Counted from the first letter of the stretch, positions 35,625-44,328 are shown. The stretch is DNA of 64,000 nt from Cellulomonas chitinilytica (GCF_016862675.1 NZ_BONK01000003.1:62001-126000), one strand, 5' to 3'. A program made the numbers and translations. Notes: a model not told the origin generated them from the sequence alone.

Positions 35625-35638
35625 TCGAAGCGCTTCGA
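35625..35638. promoter_or_regulatory. 14-bp perfect palindrome, likely LacI/CelR-type operator
   Basis: TCGAAGCGCTTCGA, a perfect 14-bp dyad with the central GCGC typical of LacI-family sites such as the Thermobifida CelR box TGGGAGCGCTCCCA. It lies 114 bases upstream of the GH74 ATG and 84 bases before the divergent small ORF. Confidence 0.7.
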
Positions 35639-35721
35639 ACGCGGGGCAGTGTGCGAAAGGTTTATGAACACCCCTCGGACGGCGCGTGCATACCGGCCCT
35701 GACCGGGGTAGAACCGAAGAC

Positions 35722-35928
35722 ATGAGCCGCGATCGCGACCTGACGTCCGACCCCGCCGTCGAGCACCTCGCCGACCCGGTCCTGCCCGAGGCGCAGCTCG
35801 CCGCCGCCGACGCCCGCTCGGGCGGCGACGCCCAGCGCGCGCCCCGGTCGCTGCGCGCCGTCGAGCTCGAGGCGGACGACGAGGCGATCGCGAGCCTCGA
35901 GGACTGGGACGACCCGCAGCGCCTCTAG
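35722..35928 (+). CDS. Small acidic hypothetical protein
   Basis: 68-aa protein without recognisable domain, rich in Asp/Glu/Ala, with an N-terminal DRDLTSDPAVEHLADPVLPE and an acidic EADDEAIASLEDWDDP tail. The ATG at 35722 follows TAGAAC by seven bases, a possible leaderless promoter. It is divergent from GH74 and converges on the App1 gene with a 13-base gap. Codon use fits the neighbourhood, but with no homologue recognised I call it with moderate confidence. Confidence 0.55.
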   Translation: MSRDRDLTSDPAVEHLADPVLPEAQLAAADARSGGDAQRAPRSLRAVELEADDEAIASLEDWDDPQRL

Positions 35929-35941
35929 CAGGCCGGTCGCC

Positions 35942-37111
35942 TCACGGGTCGAGCAGCCCGCGCGCCCGCATCTGCCGCAGGATCGCCGACCCGTCGGCCC
36001 CCAGCACCACCGGGACGCCCTCCCGCTCGGCAGCCCGTTCCGCCCGCACCCCTGCCGGCCCCTGGACCGGCAGGCCGCGTGCGAGCACGTGTTCGCCGAA
36101 CGTGAGCTGCCGGACCACGACCGCTCGGACGTGGTCGGGGAAGAGCCGGGCGGCCTCGGCGTAGATCTCGGGGTCCCGCTGCCCGTCGTCGCCGACCAGG
36201 ATCCAGTGCACGTCCGGCAGCTCGTGCACGAGCCGACGCAGCTGCGCACGCTTGTGCTCGGGGCCGCTGCGGAACCACCCCGTGTTCGTCGGACCCCAGT
36301 CGGTGAGCAGCATCGGGCCGGCCGGGTAGCCGTGCCGGCGCAGGAACCGCCCCAGGGTCGGAGCGGCGTTCCACGCCCCTGTCGAGAGGTAGACGACGGG
36401 CGCTCGTGGGTCGGCGGCGAGCAGCCGGTGGTAGAGGTCCGCCATGCCGGGGACGGGCTCGCGCGCGTTCTCATGACGGACCAGGACGTTCCATGCCGCG
36501 ACGAGCGGCCGGGGGAGTCGCGTCACGACGACGGTGTCGTCGATGTCGCTGACGATCCCGTACCGCACCTCGGGGTCGACGACGTGCACGGGCGCGACCG
36601 CGCGGTCCCCGTCCTGCGTCCGCAGCACCACGTCGTGCCACCCCGGCGGCAGGTCGGACTCCAGGAGCGTGTCGACGTACCCGCCGCGGTCGGTCACGAC
36701 CCGGTGCGTCCGGTCTCCGACGGTCACGTCGAGCTCGGCCCCGGCGACCTGCGCCGTCGCGAAGCTGCGCCACCCGCGCAGGCTCGGTGCGGCACGCGTC
36801 CCCGCCTGTGCCGTGGCGCCGGCCCCCGGCAGGTCCTTGTCCCGCACCACGGGCGCGGCGAGCAGCGTGCGCGCCATGACGCGGACCCAGCCGGGCGCGC
36901 CGTAGCCGGCGTACGGCTCGATGCGGACCGTCCACCCGCGTCGTCTCAGCACCGCGGCCAGACGTCGGTCGAAGGCGTCCTCCCAGCGCGCCGCCCGGTG
37001 CACCGGCGGTCGCGCGGACCCGGTGGGACGGGCGCCCGCCCGGGCCGCCCGCAGGACGGTCGAGCCGTCGCTGCGGGCGTGCCCGGGCCGGTGGGGTCGG
37101 ACCGTCGTCAC
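35942..37111 (-). CDS. App1-like phosphatase-domain protein (DUF2183)
   Basis: 389-aa cytosolic protein. An N-terminal region (to about 190) leads to the App1 catalytic core: VRYGIVSDIDDTVVVTRLP with the HAD-type DxDDT (Asp nucleophile), then VVYLSTGAWNAAPTLGRFLRRHGYP, LLTDWGP and WILVGDDGQRDPEIYAEAAR. Yeast App1 is a phosphatidate phosphatase; for bacterial proteins the substrate is unproven. Start GTG 37111 overlaps the Dps stop by 4 bp (GTGA), so it is co-translated with Dps. It converges on the small ORF at 35722. Confidence 0.88.
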   Translation of the reverse strand: MTTVRPHRPGHARSDGSTVLRAARAGARPTGSARPPVHRAARWEDAFDRRLAAVLRRRGWTVRIEPYAGYGAPGWVRVMARTLLAAPVVRDKDLPGAGATAQAGTRAAPSLRGWRSFATAQVAGAELDVTVGDRTHRVVTDRGGYVDTLLESDLPPGWHDVVLRTQDGDRAVAPVHVVDPEVRYGIVSDIDDTVVVTRLPRPLVAAWNVLVRHENAREPVPGMADLYHRLLAADPRAPVVYLSTGAWNAAPTLGRFLRRHGYPAGPMLLTDWGPTNTGWFRSGPEHKRAQLRRLVHELPDVHWILVGDDGQRDPEIYAEAARLFPDHVRAVVVRQLTFGEHVLARGLPVQGPAGVRAERAAEREGVPVVLGADGSAILRQMRARGLLDP

Positions 37112-37674
37112 GCGCTCTCCTTCTCGGCCGCCTTCCGGGCCGACGCCTTCTCCCCGTCTGCGGCGGCCGTGCTCAGCGCGCCGCCGGAGGACTCCAGGTG
37201 GGCCCGGACGAACCAGTGGAACAGCTCGAGCTCGTGCAGGTGGCCGATGAGGAGGTCGTTCGTGACCGGGTCGGTCTCCTCCGTGTCCTTGGCCGCCTGG
37301 CGGTGGTCGCTGATCACGCCGACGTACACCTCGTCGAGCGCGCCGAGGTGCGCGATCGCACCGTCACGGCCGATCGAGTAGTCGTCCCACGTGCGGTTCG
37401 CCACGAGCGCGCCGGGCGTCCCGACGGGTGCGACGCCGAGGGTCGCGATGCGCTCGGCGATGGCGTCGACCATGAGCCGCACCGCGTCGACCTGCGGGTC
37501 GAGCATCTCGTGCACCGCGATGAAGTGAGGGCCGACCACGTTCCAGTGGATGTGCTTGAGCGTCAGCGCGAGGTCGTTGAGGGAGTCCAGGCGCTGCTGG
37601 AGGATCGCGGCGACCTCGGCCCCCTGCTGCTTCGTGAGGGAGGGGACGGTGTACTTGGGCAGCTTCTGTGCCAT
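37108..37674 (-). CDS. dps: Dps-family DNA-protection ferritin
   Basis: 188-aa miniferritin. The ferroxidase residues are visible in LTLKHIHWNVVGPHFIAVHEMLDPQVDAV (His, His, Asp, Glu), with the four-helix bundle ending in HLHELELFHWFVRAHLE. A basic/acidic tail (EKASARKAAEKES) could bind DNA. It oxidises and stores Fe(II) and shields DNA in stationary phase. It heads a two-gene operon with App1. ATG 37674 follows AAGGAG at about seven bases. The 112-bp upstream gap shows no other gene. Confidence 0.95.
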   Translation of the reverse strand: MAQKLPKYTVPSLTKQQGAEVAAILQQRLDSLNDLALTLKHIHWNVVGPHFIAVHEMLDPQVDAVRLMVDAIAERIATLGVAPVGTPGALVANRTWDDYSIGRDGAIAHLGALDEVYVGVISDHRQAAKDTEETDPVTNDLLIGHLHELELFHWFVRAHLESSGGALSTAAADGEKASARKAAEKESA

Positions 37675-37787
37675 GAGGGCGCTCCTTGTGCTCGTCGCTC
37701 GGGTACGTCTTCCCGGTCGGTCCACGCTGCCTCAGGTGACGCGAGCCCGCCATCGGAGCCCGGCGCGCGACCGGCCGCCGTGACGGC

Positions 37788-38666
37788 TCACCCGAACGGG
37801 TCCCCGTCGGCCTCGAGCCGGTCCGCTACCTCGTCGGGACCGAGCTGCTGCAGGCCCGGCCCCACCTCGTCCCACCACCGTGGCGCCGCCACACGAGGCA
37901 GGTCGCGGCCACGCAGCGAGTACGGCGTGATCGTCGTCTTCGCCGGGTGGTTCTGCGACCAGTCGATGAGCACCTTCCCGCCCCGGACGTCCTTCTTCAT
38001 GACCGCGACGACGAGCGTCGGGTGAGCCGCCGCGACGGCGTACGCGAGGTCGCGGGCGTACTGCCGGACCTCCATCACGGAACGCGTGCCCGGGAGCTTC
38101 GCGTACAGCTGCATCCCCTTGCTGCCCGACGTGACCGGCACCGACTCCGGCAGCCCGTCCTCGCGCAGCCGGTCGGCGACCAGGTGGGCGACCTGCGCGC
38201 ACTCGTCGAGCCCCGCCGGCGCCCCGGGGTCGAGGTCGACCACCAGCCGGTCCGGCCTGCGGACGCCGCCGCGCGGACCGACGGTCCACTGCGGCGTGTG
38301 CAGCTCGAGCGAGCCCTGGTTCGCGCACCAGACGAGCCCCGCGAGGTCGTCGACGAACGGCAGGACCAGCTCGGCCCCCTCGTCGTCCGACCCCGGAGCC
38401 GCCCGGATCGTCTGCCGCCGCACCCAGTCGGGGGCCCCACGCGGGACGTTCTTCTCGAAGAACTTCTCGCCGCCCATGCCGTCGGGCCACCGGATCCGCG
38501 TGACCGGACGGTCCGCGAGCTGGGCGAGCAGCGCGGGGGCCACGCGGACGAGGTAGTTCATCACCTCCGCCTTCGTCGTCCCCGTCGACGGGTACATCAC
38601 CTTCTCGAGGTGGCTCACCCGGACCTGGCGGCCCTCGACGTCGACCATCTGACGTTCGGGCGTCAC
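37788..38666 (-). CDS. LigD-type primase-polymerase domain (stand-alone)
   Basis: 292-aa AEP-type polymerase of bacterial NHEJ. Visible blocks are VSHLEKVMYPSTGTTKAEVMNYLV, FFEKNVPRGAPDWVRR, RLVVDLDPG (catalytic DxD), VPVTSGSKGMQLYAKL and VLIDWSQNHPAKTTITPYSLRGR. The SGSKG loop is followed by Gln rather than the His of many LigD polymerases. In Pseudomonas and mycobacteria this domain is fused to the ligase; here it is a separate protein whose GTG overlaps the ligase stop (GTGA). It fills gaps and adds nucleotides at breaks. Start GTG 38666; Met at residue 7 is an alternative. Confidence 0.93.
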   Translation of the reverse strand: MTPERQMVDVEGRQVRVSHLEKVMYPSTGTTKAEVMNYLVRVAPALLAQLADRPVTRIRWPDGMGGEKFFEKNVPRGAPDWVRRQTIRAAPGSDDEGAELVLPFVDDLAGLVWCANQGSLELHTPQWTVGPRGGVRRPDRLVVDLDPGAPAGLDECAQVAHLVADRLREDGLPESVPVTSGSKGMQLYAKLPGTRSVMEVRQYARDLAYAVAAAHPTLVVAVMKKDVRGGKVLIDWSQNHPAKTTITPYSLRGRDLPRVAAPRWWDEVGPGLQQLGPDEVADRLEADGDPFG

Positions 38667-39595
38667 GGCTGCTCCCAGGGGTCGGCGGCGGCGGCGTCCG
38701 TGCGGATGCCGCGGATCACGGGCTGCCGCAGACGACCGTCGGGCGTGCGGTTGAGGTAGCGGGTGTCGACGACCACCAGGGGATCGCACCACCGGGCGCC
38801 GCGCGCGTCGAGCGCCGGCACCTCGTCGTCGAACGGGCTCGAGCCGCGGGCCGTCAGGAGGCGACCGAGGTCCTGCGCGACGGGACCTGTCAGGCCGCTG
38901 CCGGCCCGGCCGAGGAACCGCAGCGCCCCGTGCTCGTCGTAGGCGCCGAGCATGAGCGCCCCGAGGCGACCCGTCCCGGTGCTCTCCTCCCGCCACCCGC
39001 CGACCACCGCGGTCCGGGTCCGCACGTGGGCGGACTTCACCCAGTCGGCGGAGCGACGGCCGGCCTGGTACGTCGAGGTCCGCCGCTTCGCCACGACCCC
39101 TTCGAGGCCGTGCTCGCGGGTCACCTGCCAGAGGTCGTCGCCGTCGGGGTACGTGGGGGAGAGCTGGACGTGCTCGGGCAACGCCAGCCGGCCGAGCACG
39201 TCCCGCCGCTCGTCGTACGAGCGATCCGTGAGGTCGACGCCGTCCAGGCGCAGGACGTCGAACACGAGGTACGACACGGGCTGCCGCCGGGCGAGCGCCG
39301 CGGCCCGGCGCGCGTCGCGCACGTGCATCCGCTCGGCGAGCGCCGCGAACGAGGGCACGCCGCCGGCGAGGAGCACGATCTCCCCGTCGAGCACCGCGGC
39401 CGGGACGGAGGCGAGACCGGCGAGCTCGGGGTACGCGGGCGTGACGTCCCGCTCGTTGCGGCTCCACAGCCGCAGGGCGGTGCCCGTGGTGTCCGCGAGC
39501 GCCCGGACACCGTCCCACTTGACCTCGTACGCCCACGCCGGACCCCGCGGCAGGGCGCCGACCTGCGGTGCAGGGGTGGCGAGCATGGGCTCCAC
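38663..39595 (-). CDS. ATP-dependent DNA ligase (LigD/LigC ligase domain)
   Basis: 310-aa ligase. The adenylation motif is YEVKWDGVRAL with Lys26 as nucleophile; later motifs are RNERDVTPAYPEL, VLDGEIVLL, LVFDVLRLDG, LEGVVAKRRTSTY and DWVKSAHVRT. An OB fold follows (LMLGAYDEHGALRFLGRAGSGL). It seals breaks with ATP as cofactor. No phosphoesterase domain is fused. It is the first gene of a two-gene operon with the polymerase and is divergent from Ku across 90 bases. Start GTG 39595. Confidence 0.93.
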   Translation of the reverse strand: MEPMLATPAPQVGALPRGPAWAYEVKWDGVRALADTTGTALRLWSRNERDVTPAYPELAGLASVPAAVLDGEIVLLAGGVPSFAALAERMHVRDARRAAALARRQPVSYLVFDVLRLDGVDLTDRSYDERRDVLGRLALPEHVQLSPTYPDGDDLWQVTREHGLEGVVAKRRTSTYQAGRRSADWVKSAHVRTRTAVVGGWREESTGTGRLGALMLGAYDEHGALRFLGRAGSGLTGPVAQDLGRLLTARGSSPFDDEVPALDARGARWCDPLVVVDTRYLNRTPDGRLRQPVIRGIRTDAAAADPWEQP

Positions 39596-39685
39596 GGGTC
39601 CATCCTGCCGACAGGACCCGTGCACGTCACGGGCCGGCGGCCTGCCCCGGCCGCACCGGCCCTCATCCCCCGGAGGCGACGACCC

Positions 39686-40642
39686 ATGCGAGCGATCTGG
39701 AAAGGTGCGGTCGCGTTCGGCCTGGTCAACGTGCCGGTGCGCCTCTACGCGGCGACCGGCGAGCACGAGGTGACGTTGCACCAGGTGCACCGTGAGGACG
39801 GCGGACGGATCCGCTACCGCAAGGTGTGCAGCATCGACGGCGAGACGGTCGAGTACTCCGAGATCGCCAAGGGGTACGAGACGGAGGACGGCGAGCTCGT
39901 CGTCCTGACCGACGAGGACTTCCAGCAGCTGCCGCTCGCGACCGAGCGGGAGATCGAGGTGCTCGAGTTCGTGCCCGCCGAGCAGGTCGACCCCATCCTG
40001 CTCGCGAAGACGTACTACCTGGAGCCGGACAAGACCGCGGCCAAGCCGTACGCGCTGCTGCGCGGCGCCCTGGAGCAGGCCGACCGGATGGCCGTCGTCA
40101 AGGTCGCCCTGCGCCAGCGCGAGACGATGGCCGTCCTGCGGGTGCGCGACAACGTCATCTGCCTGCAGACGCTGCTGTGGCCGGACGAGGTGCGCGAGGC
40201 GGACTTCCCGATCCTCGACGCGGACGTCACGGTGCGGCCGCAGGAGCTCGCGATGGCGTCGTCGCTCGTGGAGTCGCTCGCCGCGGACTTCGACCCGAGC
40301 CAGTACGAGGACAGGTACGCCGCCGCGCTGGAGCAGATGATCGAGGCCAAGGTGTCGTCGGGCAGCACCCGCCCGGTGCCGGTCCCGGCGGGCGAGGAGG
40401 CCGAGGGTGCCGGCGGCGGCGAGGTGGTCGACCTGCTGGCGGCGTTGCAGCGCAGCGTGGAGAAGGCCCGCGGGTCGCGGCCGGGCGGGGACACGGCGAC
40501 GCCCGCGGCGAAGAGCACCGGAAAGGCCGACGACGAGGCGCCGGCGAAGAAGACGAAGGCGCGCGCGAAGGACGCGGACGCGAAGCCGGCCGACGAGCCG
40601 GATGAGACCAAGCCCCGCAAGACCCGCCGCAAGGCGTCGTGA
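39686..40642 (+). CDS. ku: Ku DNA end-binding protein
   Basis: 318-aa bacterial Ku. The family start RAIWKGAVAFGLVNVPVRLYAAT is followed by LHQVHREDGGRIRYRKVCSIDG, EFVPAEQVDPILLAKTYYLEPDK and LRVRDNVICLQTLLWPDEVR. The last ~70 residues are a Lys/Ala-rich tail of the kind that binds DNA in mycobacterial and streptomycete Ku. It forms a ring on double-strand ends and recruits the ligase. GGAGG precedes ATG 39686. The stop overlaps the PHP gene start (GTGA). Confidence 0.96.
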   Translation: MRAIWKGAVAFGLVNVPVRLYAATGEHEVTLHQVHREDGGRIRYRKVCSIDGETVEYSEIAKGYETEDGELVVLTDEDFQQLPLATEREIEVLEFVPAEQVDPILLAKTYYLEPDKTAAKPYALLRGALEQADRMAVVKVALRQRETMAVLRVRDNVICLQTLLWPDEVREADFPILDADVTVRPQELAMASSLVESLAADFDPSQYEDRYAAALEQMIEAKVSSGSTRPVPVPAGEEAEGAGGGEVVDLLAALQRSVEKARGSRPGGDTATPAAKSTGKADDEAPAKKTKARAKDADAKPADEPDETKPRKTRRKAS

Positions 40643-41691
40643 CGGCGTCCGGTCGCCGCGACGACGCCGTCGCGGCGCTGCGTCGCGTCGCGTTCCTGCT
40701 CGAACGGGCGCAGGCGAGCCCGTACCGCAGCGACGCGTTCCGCAACGCCGCCCGCACCGTCGAGAAGCAGGACCCCGACCGCCTGGACGTCCTGGCGAAG
40801 GCGGGTGCCCTCACCGACCTGCCCGGGGTGGGCGCCCGCACCGCCGAGGTCGTCGCGATCACCCTGCGCGGCGGCACGTCGCCGTACCTGGCCTCGCTCG
40901 AGGCCGAGCTCGCCGCGTCCGTGCCCACCGCTGTCGACCCGGCCGCCGCCGCGCTGCGCGACGCGCTGCGCGACGCGCTGCGCGGCGACCTGCACTCCCA
41001 CACGGAGGCGTCCGACGGGTCGGCGCCGATGCAGGAGATGGTGCTCGCGGCGTTCGAGCTCGGGCACGAGTACCTCGCGGTGACGGACCACTCGCCTCGG
41101 CTGACCGTCGCGAACGGCCTGTCCGCACCCCGGTTGCGGGCCCAGCTCGAGCAGGTGCGTGCGCTCAACCGGGCCGTCGAGCCGTTCGTCGTGCTGACCG
41201 GCATCGAGGTCGACGTCCTGGACGACGGCACCCTCGACCAGGACCCCGACCTGCTCGACGAGCTCGACGTCGTCGTCGCGTCGGTCCACTCCAAGCTCCG
41301 CATGGACCGCGCGGCGATGACCCGACGCATGATCACCGCGGTCAGCGACCCCCGGACCGACGTGCTGGGCCACTGCACCGGCCGGCGCCTGCTCGGCCGG
41401 CAGCGGCCGCAGAGCGAGTTCGACGCCCGGGCGGTGTTCGAGGCGTGCGTCGAGCACGGCGTCGCCGTCGAGATCAACTGCCGCCCGGACCGGCTCGACC
41501 CGCCGCACGACCTCCTGCAGCTCGCCGTCGACGTCGGCTGCGACTTCACGATCGACACCGACGCCCACGCCCCGGGCCAGCTCGACTGGCTCGGCGCGGG
41601 CTGCGCGAGGGCCGCCGAGCACGCGATCGACCCCGCCCGGGTGCTCACGACGTGGCCCGTGCAGGACCTGCTCGCCCGCACCCGCGCGTGA
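40639..41691 (+). CDS. PHP-domain protein with helix-hairpin-helix N-terminus (PolX-like, no polymerase)
   Basis: 350-aa protein. The N-terminal ~80 residues resemble the HhH 8-kDa part of family X polymerases (FLLERAQASPYRSDAFRNAA, LTDLPGVGARTAEVVAITL). A short repeat linker (ALRDALRDALRG) leads to a PHP domain: GDLHSHTEASDG, LAVTDHSPRL, LTGIEVDVLDDG, VASVHSKLR, GHCTGRRL and TDAHAPGQLDW, so the metal-binding His/Asp set looks complete. The nucleotidyltransferase domain of PolX is missing. It is coupled to Ku, which suggests a 3' end-cleaning nuclease or phosphatase in NHEJ. Confidence 0.9.
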   Translation: MTASGRRDDAVAALRRVAFLLERAQASPYRSDAFRNAARTVEKQDPDRLDVLAKAGALTDLPGVGARTAEVVAITLRGGTSPYLASLEAELAASVPTAVDPAAAALRDALRDALRGDLHSHTEASDGSAPMQEMVLAAFELGHEYLAVTDHSPRLTVANGLSAPRLRAQLEQVRALNRAVEPFVVLTGIEVDVLDDGTLDQDPDLLDELDVVVASVHSKLRMDRAAMTRRMITAVSDPRTDVLGHCTGRRLLGRQRPQSEFDARAVFEACVEHGVAVEINCRPDRLDPPHDLLQLAVDVGCDFTIDTDAHAPGQLDWLGAGCARAAEHAIDPARVLTTWPVQDLLARTRA

Positions 41692-41840
41692 ATCCCGCGT
41701 GTCGTCGTGCACGGCGAGGCCTCACGGACGGGTTAGTGTCTTGCGCATCGACCCCGTGCACGCGGCCCGCCCGCGCGTCTCGGGGCGCCCCGCCCGGGGA
41801 CCGGGCCGCATGTCCCACAGTCAACAAGGAGCATGATTCC

Positions 41841-42122
41841 GTGAGCGTGAACCGCACCGAGCTCGTCCAGGCCGTCGCCGCGAAGGCCGGCCTCTCCAAC
41901 ACCGAGGCGGACAAGGCCCTCAAGGCCTTCCAGGAGGTGCTGGTCGAGCAGCTGTCCAGCGGCGAGAGCGTGACCATCCCCGGCTTCCTGGCCGTCGCGC
42001 GTGCCGAGCGTTCGGCCCGCACGGGCATCAACCCGCAGACCGGCGAGAAGCTCGAGATCCCGGCCGGCTACCGCGTCAAGCTGACGGCCGGCAGCGCCCT
42101 CAAGCGCGCCGTCCAGGGCTGA
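41841..42122 (+). CDS. hup: HU-family nucleoid protein
   Basis: 93-aa HU. Features are NRTELVQAVAAKAGLSNTEA, the beta-arm region VTIPGFLAVARAERSARTGINPQTGEKLEIPAG and a VKLTAGSALKRAV ending. It lacks the long Lys/Ala tail found in mycobacterial and streptomycete HupB/HupS, so it is the short HU type. AAGGAG lies nine bases before GTG 41841. A -10-like TAGTGT (41734-41739) implies an about 95-base leader in the 149-bp gap. It is followed by a strong terminator. Confidence 0.95.
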   Translation: MSVNRTELVQAVAAKAGLSNTEADKALKAFQEVLVEQLSSGESVTIPGFLAVARAERSARTGINPQTGEKLEIPAGYRVKLTAGSALKRAVQG

Positions 42123-42140
42123 GCACACCCGCACCGCATC

Positions 42141-42178
42141 GGGCCGGGCACGACCTCCTCGGGGGTCGTGCCCGGCCC
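42141..42178 (+). terminator. Strong terminator after HU
   Basis: GGGCCGGGCACGACC (42141-42155) and GGTCGTGCCCGGCCC (42164-42178) form a perfect 15-bp stem with an eight-base loop, starting 19 bases after the stop. Confidence 0.88.
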
Positions 42179-42235
42179 GACGCCGTTCCTGCCGTCGACT
42201 ATGATGCGAACGACTCTCAGGAAGGCGGCGCGGCG

Positions 42236-42628
42236 ATGGTGGTGCGGCAGACGCGGCAGCGCGCCGAGATCCTCGACCTCCTGGACGACGTCGACGAGTT
42301 TCGCAGCGCGCAGCAGCTGCACGAAATGCTCCGGACCCGCGGCTCGAGCATCGGGCTCGCGACCGTGTACCGCGCGGTGCAGAGCCTCGCCGAGACGGGC
42401 GAGGTCGACTCGCTGCGCACCGCGGAGGGCGAGTCCGTCTACCGCCGGTGCGCCCAGCGCAGCCACCACCACCACCTCGTCTGCCGGTCCTGCGGGCGCA
42501 CCGTCGAGATCGACGCCGGTCAGGCGGAGGCCTGGGCCGGTCAGGTCGCCGCGGCGCACGGCTTCGACGACGTGGACCACACCATCGAGCTCGTCGGCAC
42601 GTGCGCGACGTGCCGGGCGGCCGGCTGA
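42236..42628 (+). CDS. Fur-family metalloregulator
   Basis: 130-aa repressor of the Fur superfamily. A winged helix (FRSAQQLHEMLRTRGSSIGLATVYRAVQSLAETGEVDSL) is followed by the metal-binding region CAQRSHHHHLVCRSCGRTVEID and CATCRAAG. The HHHH run and two CxxC pairs fit Fur and Zur; Zur is favoured because actinobacteria generally use IdeR/DtxR for iron. A consensus -10 TATGAT lies at 42200-42205, about 30 bases before ATG 42236. The region ATGATGCGAACGACTCTCA could be an operator, but the dyad is poor. Confidence 0.9.
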   Translation: MVVRQTRQRAEILDLLDDVDEFRSAQQLHEMLRTRGSSIGLATVYRAVQSLAETGEVDSLRTAEGESVYRRCAQRSHHHHLVCRSCGRTVEIDAGQAEAWAGQVAAAHGFDDVDHTIELVGTCATCRAAG

Positions 42629-42641
42629 CCGAGTCTCGTGC

Positions 42642-43133
42642 TCAGACCCGCGCCCGCCGCGCGATGACGCGGGGGAGCACCCACCAGCACGCCACGAGCA
42701 TCACGAGCACGGCACCGCCCACGACCCACCCGGCGGTCCGCGACACGACGATGTCGAACAGGAGCATCGGCCCGCCCGCGAGCACCAGCGCGAGCACCAG
42801 CAGCCCGGCCCGCGCGAACCAGTTCGCGGCACCCACGAGCTCGGCCTTCATCCGCCGGCGGAACAGCGCCCGGTGCAGGCTCACGGGCGCGACGATGAGC
42901 GCGGTCGCGACGGCCGCGAGGACGACGAGCACCAGGTACAGCGTGCGCTGGTAGTCGTCGAGCTCGGCGAACCGCTGCTGGAACGGCAACGTCAGCAGGA
43001 AGCCCGTGAGGATCTGCGCGCCGGTCTGCGTGACGCGCAGCTCCTGCAGCAGCTCGTCCCAGTTGCGGTCCATCCGCTCCGTGAACGTCTCGTGCCGGTC
43101 GTCCGTCGGGTCCGCGTCGCGCTCCAGCGTCAC
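42642..43133 (-). CDS. DUF6328 membrane protein
   Basis: 163-aa integral membrane protein. A charged N-terminal part (DRHETFTERMDRNWDELLQELRVTQTGAQILTGFLLTLPF) leads into four TM segments (about 42-60, 68-90, 110-130, 137-155). The ELRVTQTGxQILxGFLL block marks DUF6328. Function unknown. GTG 43133 follows GGAGGAG; the longer frame to 43169 lacks a start context. It converges on the Fur-family gene with a 13-base gap and is divergent from the aldolase gene. Confidence 0.82.
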   Translation of the reverse strand: MTLERDADPTDDRHETFTERMDRNWDELLQELRVTQTGAQILTGFLLTLPFQQRFAELDDYQRTLYLVLVVLAAVATALIVAPVSLHRALFRRRMKAELVGAANWFARAGLLVLALVLAGGPMLLFDIVVSRTAGWVVGGAVLVMLVACWWVLPRVIARRARV

Positions 43134-43232
43134 AGCTCCTCCTGCCTGCCTGGTCGTCGGTCGGATCATCGCGCAAGTTCACCGGCACCGCTGCTGCGCG
43201 GGAAGGGCCACGTCCGGGGGACACTGGTGCGC

Positions 43233-44294
43233 GTGACCCGACTGCACGACGCCGACCACCGCGACTTCGCCTCCGACAACTACGCGGGCGCCCACCCCGA
43301 GGTCCTCGCCGCGATCGCGGACGCGAACGGCGGCCACCAGATCGCCTACGGCGAGGACGTCTACACGGCACGCCTCCAGGAGGTCGTCGCCGCGCACTTC
43401 GGCCCGCAGGCGAGCGCGTACCCGGTGTTCAACGGCACCGGCGCCAACGTGCTCTCCCTGCAGGCCGTGCTGCCGCCGTGGGGTGCCGTCATCTGCGCGG
43501 ACACCGCCCACATCCACACCGACGAGAACGGCGCACCCGAACGGGTCGCCGGCATCAAGCTGCTCACCGTGCCGACCCCCGACGGCAAGCTCACCCCCGA
43601 GCTCGTCGAGCGGCAGGCCTGGGGCTTCGGCGACGAGCACCGGGCGCAGCCCGGCGTCGTCTCGATCACCCAGGCGACCGAGCTCGGCACGCTGTACACG
43701 CCCGACGAGGTCCGCGCGCTCGCCGACCAGGCGCACGCCCTCGGCCTGAGGCTGCACCTCGACGGGGCCCGCATCGCCAACGCCGCCGCGGCGCTCGACC
43801 TGCCCCTGCGGGCCTTCACGACCGACGCGGGCGTCGACGTCGTGTCGCTGGGGGGCACCAAGAACGGCCTGCTGTTCGGCGAGGCCGTGGTCGTGCTCGA
43901 CCCGGCGGCGGCCACCGGGCTGCCGTACCTGCGCAAGATGGACATGCAGCTCGCCTCGAAGATGCGCTTCGTGTCCGCGCAGCTCGTGGCGATGTTCGAG
44001 GGCGACCTGTGGCTGCGGTCCGCCCGGCACGCGAACGCCATGGCGGCCCGCCTCGCCGCGGGTCTCGCCGACGTCCCGGGCGCGGACATCACGCAGCCGA
44101 CGCACGCCAACGGGGTGTTCGTCGCGCTGCCCGCGGACGTCACCGCCCTGCTCCGGGAGCGCTGGCGCTTCTACGGCTGGCGGATCGAGACCGGCGAGGT
44201 CCGGCTCATGTGCTCGTTCGACACCCAGGAGTCCGACGTCGACGAGCTCGTCGCGGCGGTCGCCGCGGCGCTCGGCGCCGTCCCGACCGCCTGA
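43233..44294 (+). CDS. Low-specificity threonine aldolase / beta-eliminating lyase
   Basis: 353-aa PLP enzyme. Family blocks are DFASDNYAGAHPEVLAAIADAN, YGEDVYTARLQEVVAAHFG, FNGTGANVLSLQA, ADTAHIHTDENGAPE, LHLDGARIANAAAAL (PLP-contacting Asp/Arg) and VDVVSLGGTKNGLLFGEAVV with the Schiff-base Lys in GGTKNG. It cleaves L-threonine or L-allo-threonine to glycine and acetaldehyde. GACACT lies seven bases before GTG 43233, the same layout as pabB; GTG 43227 with an SD is an alternative. Confidence 0.93.
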   Translation: MTRLHDADHRDFASDNYAGAHPEVLAAIADANGGHQIAYGEDVYTARLQEVVAAHFGPQASAYPVFNGTGANVLSLQAVLPPWGAVICADTAHIHTDENGAPERVAGIKLLTVPTPDGKLTPELVERQAWGFGDEHRAQPGVVSITQATELGTLYTPDEVRALADQAHALGLRLHLDGARIANAAAALDLPLRAFTTDAGVDVVSLGGTKNGLLFGEAVVVLDPAAATGLPYLRKMDMQLASKMRFVSAQLVAMFEGDLWLRSARHANAMAARLAAGLADVPGADITQPTHANGVFVALPADVTALLRERWRFYGWRIETGEVRLMCSFDTQESDVDELVAAVAAALGAVPTA

Positions 44295-44328
44295 CGGCAC
44301 AGGTCGCGCCCCGGGGGCGGACGACGGG

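Noticed and set aside
40940..40990. Repeated CTGCGCGACGCG in the PHP gene as a regulatory repeat
   Set aside because: It encodes the ALRDALRDALRG linker in frame between the HhH and PHP domains.
41692..41840. tRNA or riboswitch in the gap before HU
   Set aside because: No cloverleaf, T-loop or known riboswitch core is visible; it only shows a -10-like TAGTGT and GC-rich hairpins.
42200..42222. Possible Zur box upstream of the Fur-family gene
   Set aside because: ATGATGCGAACGACTCTCA has no good dyad symmetry. Only the -10 TATGAT is convincing.
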